A DNA stretch of 64,000 nucleotides from an uncultured Dehalococcoidia bacterium (GTDB lineage Bacteria > Chloroflexota > Dehalococcoidia > Lucifugimonadales > UBA1123), in NCBI GenBank assembly GCA_951812505.1, contig CATOSI010000002.1, positions 1,043,228 to 1,107,227 on the forward strand, written 5' to 3'. Each line of letters starts with the position of its first letter. The stretch's first letter is position 1. The translations under genes were made by a program, and so were the position numbers. The notes under the pieces are model-generated. The model saw nothing but the letters and a program-made list of their open reading frames with translations, did no database searches and was not told where the DNA came from. Shown here one piece after another: positions 59,075-64,000 of the stretch.

Positions 59075-61189
59075 CTAACGGCCCGATGCCTCCTTCAACG
59101 CGCTGTCTATCCAGATTCGCGAGAAGCCAACGTAGTTCTGCCCACCGCCAAAGCCGCGTTCCAGGTTGTAACCCACCACCCACGGCTGCCACACGCTGTA
59201 CTTCGACTCATCACCGCCCCAGACGACCCAGTGCTGGTCTATCATGCGCATATCGAGCGCCGTTACCAGATCCTTCCGCTCCTGTTCGGAGCCGGAAACC
59301 AGTACCTGCTCGTACAGGGCGTCATATTCCGGATCCTGAATTAGGTTGCTTCTGCCGCTGTAGAGGTAGCTGGTCTGCCAGACCGGGTCGGCCTTGACTC
59401 CCGCTATCCACCCGCGCAGATTGTACTGTCCGGCATTTGCTCTGGACCCATATTCTGCCCCTGAGGCAACCGTAACAATCTTCACGTCGGCCCCAATCGC
59501 GCGCCAGTACTCGGCGTGTATCTGCGGCAGGCTCGCATCTTGGCTGGTCCCGAGCAGGTACTCGGCCGTGAACCTGACTCCATCGGAGCCGCGAGGATAT
59601 CCTGCCGCATCGAGCAGCGCTTCCGCGCCTGCCGGGTCGTAAGTATAGTATCCCCTCAGCTCGTCCGACCACTGATCGAACGGGACGTGATACCCCACCG
59701 CTCCTGTGTATATTCGCCCTCGAGGAACTATATCCGCTCCATACTTGAAGTAGGTGGCGTTGATTGTCTCGAGGTCCAGAGCCATCTGCATTGCCCTGCG
59801 GACCATGACGTTGTCAAAAGGCGGCTTGTGAATGTTGAATAGATGGCTCGCTTCTGACCGTTCAGACCACGCGCCAAACACGAGTTCGGGGTTGGTCCGC
59901 TCCAGGCTCTCCTTCTCGTCTATAGAGTTCAGGTGAGTAACACCCTGCCAGCCTATGTAGTCGAGCTTGCCTGTGCGTATTCCGGCGATCCATGTGGCCC
60001 GTTCCGGTATTTCAAATCCCTTTACCACGTCAATGTAGGGCAGCCGGTTCTCCGGGAATTTCTCGTCGTGGCGATAGTAGTCCACATTCTTGGAATAGGT
60101 AATGCCCGTCCCCGGAGCCAGGTCGGTTATCATATACGGCCCTGTGCCGACCACCTTGTCCCAGTCCCAGTCGTCGCCGTATGTCTCGACCAACTCGGGC
60201 GGATATACGAACATGCTGTACCAGTCCATGGTGAAGCGTGGGCCATAGAAACGTGGCTCACTCAGCTCCATTTCCACCGTCCACTTGTCGGTGGCCTGTA
60301 TCGTTTCCCAGGGCAGATTTCCGAGGCTGCCCGCTCCGGGCGAAGGCTCGGCCTCACTGTACATGCTCCCTGTCAGCTTATTTCCCAACATCCGGTGGAA
60401 GGCGAACTCGACGTCATAGGCATCCATCTCCCGGCCGTCCACCGGGGCCTTGTCATGGAAGTTGACTCCCTGGCGGATGTTGAAGGTATAGGTAGTCCCG
60501 TTGTGAGAAGCGTCCCAGCTTTCGGCCAGCGACCCGATCATCGCGCTTACCGGCGGAGGGTAGCCGCCGAAGGAGTATGTGGACCTGTCTATTGCCCAGT
60601 CCACAATTCCCAGCTTCTCCATCACGCCGCTCGCGATGGCGGACATAGACGGACCGCCGGTATAAGGATCCATTCGTCTGTCGAAAGTGTTCCTGCTGGC
60701 GAAGGCGAATGTCCCGCCGTACTCAGGCGCGGGAATCACGTTGCCGATTACGGGGTCGGTCACATACTTCTTGCCCGCCACCTCTTTGACGACGGTTTTG
60801 ACCACCTCCACCTCTTTCTCTACCACCACCTCTTTAGGCACCTCGATCTCAACCGTCTTGACCACCTCTCTCTCAACCACTACCTCCTTGGGCACTTCGA
60901 CCGTCTCGGTCACCACCTTTTCGACTACCACGGTCTCACCGGGCACCTGAACAGTCTCGGTCACCACCTTTTCGACCACCACCGTTTCGCCCGGCACCTC
61001 GACAGTCTTGACGACCTCCTTGACGATTGTCTCGCCTGGTACCTCAACCGTCTTGACGACTTCCTTCTCGACGACGATGGTCTCGCCCGGCACCTCGACC
61101 GTCTCCGCAGAGCAGGCCGCTGCGACCGCCAAGAGCGTCACCGCTGATAGGGCGACTATCAGCCAACGCAGTGAAGTAGATGTAGGCAT
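59075..61189 (-). CDS. ABC transporter substrate-binding lipoprotein, family 5, with long Val/Glu repeat linker
   Basis: 704 residues. Lipobox VAAACS near residue 26, then an exceptionally long linker (about 30-140) of VEVPGET-VVEK-VV and VPKEVVVE repeats, then the SBP_bac_5 domain (GGTFAFASRNTFDRRMDPYT, IGSLAESWDASHNGTTYTFN, IRQGVNFHDKAPVDGREMDA). Ligand unknown. ATG at 61189 with AGGAG 8 nt upstream. Read before two permeases (58816 on) as importer 2. The linker is about twice as long as in the protein at 39809. Confidence 0.92.
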   Translation of the reverse strand: MPTSTSLRWLIVALSAVTLLAVAAACSAETVEVPGETIVVEKEVVKTVEVPGETIVKEVVKTVEVPGETVVVEKVVTETVQVPGETVVVEKVVTETVEVPKEVVVEREVVKTVEIEVPKEVVVEKEVEVVKTVVKEVAGKKYVTDPVIGNVIPAPEYGGTFAFASRNTFDRRMDPYTGGPSMSAIASGVMEKLGIVDWAIDRSTYSFGGYPPPVSAMIGSLAESWDASHNGTTYTFNIRQGVNFHDKAPVDGREMDAYDVEFAFHRMLGNKLTGSMYSEAEPSPGAGSLGNLPWETIQATDKWTVEMELSEPRFYGPRFTMDWYSMFVYPPELVETYGDDWDWDKVVGTGPYMITDLAPGTGITYSKNVDYYRHDEKFPENRLPYIDVVKGFEIPERATWIAGIRTGKLDYIGWQGVTHLNSIDEKESLERTNPELVFGAWSERSEASHLFNIHKPPFDNVMVRRAMQMALDLETINATYFKYGADIVPRGRIYTGAVGYHVPFDQWSDELRGYYTYDPAGAEALLDAAGYPRGSDGVRFTAEYLLGTSQDASLPQIHAEYWRAIGADVKIVTVASGAEYGSRANAGQYNLRGWIAGVKADPVWQTSYLYSGRSNLIQDPEYDALYEQVLVSGSEQERKDLVTALDMRMIDQHWVVWGGDESKYSVWQPWVVGYNLERGFGGGQNYVGFSRIWIDSALKEASGR

Positions 61190-61267
61190 ATCGCTGTCTC
61201 CTAATTGGCTCAAATCCTAGAAAAGTTCCGATAGTGGGGATTCCAACGCGCGGTTAGAATTGCGCCA

Positions 61268-61296
61268 ATAACAACATAACATCGAGAGAATGTCAA
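61268..61296 (-). promoter_or_regulatory. Promoter of importer 2
   Basis: Minus strand: -35 TTGACA (61291-61296), 17-nt spacer, -10 TGTTAT (61268-61273). About 70 nt of leader to the ATG at 61189. No gene is seen in 61297-61460. Confidence 0.75.
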
Positions 61297-61460
61297 CTAT
61301 GTTTTCAGGAATTATTATTCCCGAAGCACAGCTGCGTTAACCCTGTAGGAGAAATCCCCACGCCGCCCGACTCCGGCTTGCCCGGAACGACTGCATAACG
61401 CTCCGCGAAGCATTCACTCCATTCGTATTCGCCTCGCGGTGAAGCCCGGCAAATTGCACT

Positions 61461-62513
61461 CTATGCGAAGGCGAGTATCCTGGCAGGGTTGTCCACAACA
61501 ATCGCTTGAATCACATCTTCAGAAAAGCCTTTGCGCCGCATCTGGGGAACGATGTTCTCGATGATGTGACCATAGCCATGCCCGCCATATCTCACGAGGC
61601 GGTGCTTGGTGGCTATGTCCTGCCCGATGACGATCCGGTCGGAATAGCCTGCGTCGGCTATGCGTTTGATGAAATCCAGCCTCTGGGCGTCGCTGGGCAT
61701 ATCCAGATCGGCGAGAGGATAGTACGACCCCTCATTGCCGAACAGGTCCCATTCCAGGTAGCAGCCCGACGTGGCAATCTCACGGAGTGCTTCGAACTCG
61801 AACACGGTGCGGTCCAGATGTCCCATTATCACTCGAGTTACGTCCGCGCCGCCCTTCGTCAGAAGTTCCAGTATCTCAGTGGGCGCGTCAGGGTGTCGTC
61901 CGGGGTGGATCAGTATAGCCGCGCCGGTCTCGCGCTGCGCGATTGCCGACGCCGCAAGCGACTTGCGCTCGTTCGGAGTCAGAGGCCATGTGCAACCGAC
62001 CTCTCCGATTATGCCCGCCTTTACACCGCTGCCGTCCACGCCTTCCGTGATGTCGTCGGCAATCTCCCGCGCCATATCGTCCACGCTCCGCTCGCCCATA
62101 TCTTCCGGATGGACCGCGTCCACGTAGAAGCCCGCGCCCATGATTACGTGGACCCCCGATTCACGGGATATTCGCGCCAGCGCGTCCGGGTTGCGACCTA
62201 TGCCTATCGTGGTCGCCTCCACGATTGCGCCGCCTCCTATCTCCCTGTAAATCCTGAGTTCTTCGATGGTAGTGTCCGGGTCCATCAGCTGTACATTGAA
62301 GCGATTGCTGTAATAGTTGCGCCGTATCCATCCCAGGTTCTCAAGAGCTATGGGCGCATCTTCCAGTTCCTGAGACGGAGAGTCCTGTGCCGGACGGTAC
62401 ATGAAGGAGAAGTCTAGGTAGAGGTGTTCGTGGGTGGTGGTGGGACCGAGCTCCGACGACGGCACGAGCCCCAGCACAGTCTGAACAAGCCCCCGATTCC
62501 GGCCTGATGGCAT
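61461..62513 (-). CDS. Phosphotriesterase-family metal hydrolase
   Basis: 350-residue amidohydrolase barrel. The metal pair His-x-His is in TTTHEHLYLDF; IIGEVGCTWPLTPNE carries a Glu where classical phosphotriesterase has the carboxylated Lys. Further ligands: His in ILIHPGRHPDAP, His in VIMGHLDRTVF and Asp in IVIGQDIATKHR. Members act as lactonases, amidohydrolases or phosphotriesterases. The Glu variant fits the PHP/lactonase-like branch rather than insecticide-type enzymes. ATG 62513. Divergent from the LLM gene at 62834. Confidence 0.87.
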   Translation of the reverse strand: MPSGRNRGLVQTVLGLVPSSELGPTTTHEHLYLDFSFMYRPAQDSPSQELEDAPIALENLGWIRRNYYSNRFNVQLMDPDTTIEELRIYREIGGGAIVEATTIGIGRNPDALARISRESGVHVIMGAGFYVDAVHPEDMGERSVDDMAREIADDITEGVDGSGVKAGIIGEVGCTWPLTPNERKSLAASAIAQRETGAAILIHPGRHPDAPTEILELLTKGGADVTRVIMGHLDRTVFEFEALREIATSGCYLEWDLFGNEGSYYPLADLDMPSDAQRLDFIKRIADAGYSDRIVIGQDIATKHRLVRYGGHGYGHIIENIVPQMRRKGFSEDVIQAIVVDNPARILAFA

Positions 62514-62664
62514 GTAACTTCTCCTTGTTGTAGAGTAGGCCGCAAGCGTACCACGACCCTCCTGGCAGCGTAAAATTGCCCCTGTCTGCCAGACAATCTA
62601 TCACTTCCCCTCTCACTTGATGGGCTGACAGGGATAGGCAAACGTGTAAGCTGGCCATGATAAA

Positions 62665-62707
62665 ATCCCTTCCCCCTTGATGGGGGAAGGTTAGGATGGG
62701 GGTGAAT
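62665..62707. repeat. Dispersed repeat, family A variant
   Basis: AATCCCTTCCCCCTTGATGG then GGGAAGGTTAGGATGGGGGTG. Same unit as 58905-58989. The rest of 62514-62833 shows no gene. Confidence 0.75.
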
Positions 62708-62833
62708 CCGCAATTTCAAGCGTGGTCACACTAACCACCTACCCTTCAGTTCCCCTGTGCAAGAGGATTAAGATGAGGCCAGAATTCCTTACGGTTGAAT
62801 TTTGAGACGGTCAGTAAGGGGGATGTTAACAAA

Positions 62834-63967
62834 ATGAAATTCGCCGCATTCACCACAGTAGCTGGCTCCGCTGGAGAGGCCACAGGTGCCGAGGGCCTGC
62901 TGGACAACCTCAGACAGCAGACAATCATCGCAGAGGAGCTCTGCTTCGAGGCAATCTGGCTGGGAGAGCATCACTTCGGCCCCTACGGAGCGGGAGACGT
63001 ACCGAACCCGATTCTTCTCGGCGCCGACCTCGCGGCCCGGACGTCGCGCATTCGCATCGGTCAGATGGCCAACATAGCCCCCTGGTGGCATCCCATAAGG
63101 CTGGCCGAGGACCTGGCGACTCTGGACAACATGTCGGGAGGGCGAGTCGAAGTCGGCTTCGGCAGGGGAATATGGCCCTACGAGGGCCCGCAATTCCACC
63201 CCAACGCCGACCCACGCAAGGACGCGGAAAACAGGGAACTGTTCCGTGAGACCGTTGAGATTGTGCGCAAAATATGGACCAACGAATATTTCTCCCACCA
63301 GGGAGAAAACTACACCTTCCCCGTTGAGGACACAGTCTTTTCCCACCCGTCATATCCGTCGAACCCCATCTGGCAGGACGGGGACAGCGTGACCAAACTA
63401 CGCGTAACGCCGAGACCCTACCAGGACCCCCACCCTCCGATGTGGATGACCGTCTCCACCGACCGCTCCGTGTCCACGGCGGCTGAACTCCGGCTGAAGG
63501 CCTGCTACTGGCAGCCTCCCGCGCTGAGAATCAGGCAGAGAATGGAACTCTACGCCGAGGTCAGGTCGAAGGTCGAGGGACGGCCGTTCAGCCTCGGAGA
63601 AGACCAGGCGGTCATGCGGTCCACATACGTCGCTTCCTCCATGGAAGAGGCCAGAAGAGACGCCGAAGAAGGGATCATGTCCGCCTTCATATTCAACGAC
63701 CCGTTCAGAGGCAGACAGGTGTTCACGAATCCGGGAGAGGAGCTGGCCCCCGAAGTGAAGCTGGACTGGGACTTTCTCGAGCCACGCACGCTGCTGGTCG
63801 GCTCTCCTGAGAACGTGGTGGAGAAAATCCAGGAATTGCGCGACGTATGCAGCCTGGACTACCTGCTCGTCGAATTCACCCACCAGGGCCTCCCACTGCG
63901 CAAGTCCCTGCGCAACCTGGAGAACTTCGCCACCAAGGTCATGCCCAAATTCACCGCCGACGACTAG
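62834..63967 (+). CDS. Luciferase-like (LLM) flavin-dependent monooxygenase
   Basis: 377 residues. MKFAAFTTVAGSAGEATGAE, LCFEAIWLGEHHFGPYG, IRIGQMANIAPWWHPIRLAE, LDNMSGGRVEVGFGRGIWPY and PPMWMTVSTDRSV follow the bacterial luciferase/alkanal monooxygenase pattern. WLGEHHF is the flavin-site motif. Distinct in type from the LLM protein at 55946. Likely oxygenates or degrades an organic compound; the substrate is not known. ATG 62834 with AAGGGGG 11 nt upstream; an in-frame start at 62795 is possible. Ends 33 bp before the window edge. Confidence 0.87.
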   Translation: MKFAAFTTVAGSAGEATGAEGLLDNLRQQTIIAEELCFEAIWLGEHHFGPYGAGDVPNPILLGADLAARTSRIRIGQMANIAPWWHPIRLAEDLATLDNMSGGRVEVGFGRGIWPYEGPQFHPNADPRKDAENRELFRETVEIVRKIWTNEYFSHQGENYTFPVEDTVFSHPSYPSNPIWQDGDSVTKLRVTPRPYQDPHPPMWMTVSTDRSVSTAAELRLKACYWQPPALRIRQRMELYAEVRSKVEGRPFSLGEDQAVMRSTYVASSMEEARRDAEEGIMSAFIFNDPFRGRQVFTNPGEELAPEVKLDWDFLEPRTLLVGSPENVVEKIQELRDVCSLDYLLVEFTHQGLPLRKSLRNLENFATKVMPKFTADD

Positions 63968-64000
63968 TAGTTCGACAACTTAGTTATGATGGATATGCAG

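Noticed and set aside
60780..61120. Repeats in the binding-protein gene as CRISPR-like
   Set aside because: Imperfect, coding, without spacers; they encode the Val/Glu linker.

Overview
The window is one contiguous stretch of a GC-rich bacterial chromosome. The gene content points to the Chloroflexota, most likely a SAR202/Dehalococcoidia-type lineage. Support comes from four separate enolase-superfamily genes, two flavin/F420-type luciferase-like oxidoreductases, and two family-5 solute-binding lipoproteins with long Val/Glu 'VEVPGET' linkers. TTG and GTG starts are also frequent. The assignment is inference from gene content: there is no rRNA gene here. RNA genes present are RNase P RNA (rnpB, 26003-26360), tRNA-Ser(UGA) (55824-55914) and a SAM-I riboswitch (7724-7841, minus).

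Layout. 1-318 is the start of a phosphohexomutase and 357-1115 a Uma2-type protein. 1203-7624 is a minus-strand methyl-cycle operon: mtnA, mtnP, rhodanese, PfkB kinase, ahcY, hotdog thioesterase, metK. It is headed by a sigma70-type promoter, the SAM-I aptamer and a terminator. 8358-14130 holds two enolase-superfamily genes separated by an IS5-family element, an AT-rich ParA two-gene cassette and a decayed LOG-like gene. 14140-17579 encodes a 2-oxoacid dehydrogenase E1alpha/E1beta/E2 set; E1beta appears to start at ATC. 17724-19271 is nnr. 19315-22801 is an AT-rich three-gene cassette (DUF262 protein, AAA ATPase, unknown protein) bounded by two copies of the glyA 3' end. I consider it the most interesting object in the window: a possible integrative defence cassette. 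glyA, hpf, an SDR and rnpB follow.

26576-36830 is a partial phage head module: HK97 portal, prohead protease, capsid, connector, a large unassigned virion-like protein, an XhlA-like membrane protein and an XRE regulator. A nuclease-like gene, an enolase-superfamily gene and a Phd/VapC pair interrupt it. No terminase, tape measure or integrase is visible. 36934-39366 holds the fourth enolase-superfamily gene and small membrane or hypothetical proteins.

39809-43808 and 56944-61189 are two peptide-type ABC importers (binding protein plus two permeases, no ATPases). Around them lie catabolic-looking genes: a dihydroxyphthalate-decarboxylase-like protein, an amidase with a GatC-like partner, an HpcH/HpaI aldolase, a P1 peptidase, a phosphotriesterase-like hydrolase and luciferase-like oxidoreductases. 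There are also small toxin-antitoxin-type genes (HicB, MNT, DUF4258/DUF2283). 51711-55735 carries a DUF2520 oxidoreductase next to panB, a TPR protein and a SulP transporter.

Several families of short dispersed intergenic repeats are scattered throughout. In places they have become the last codons of genes (mtnA, the thioesterase, the prohead protease). Start codons were chosen from ribosome-binding sites and family N-termini.
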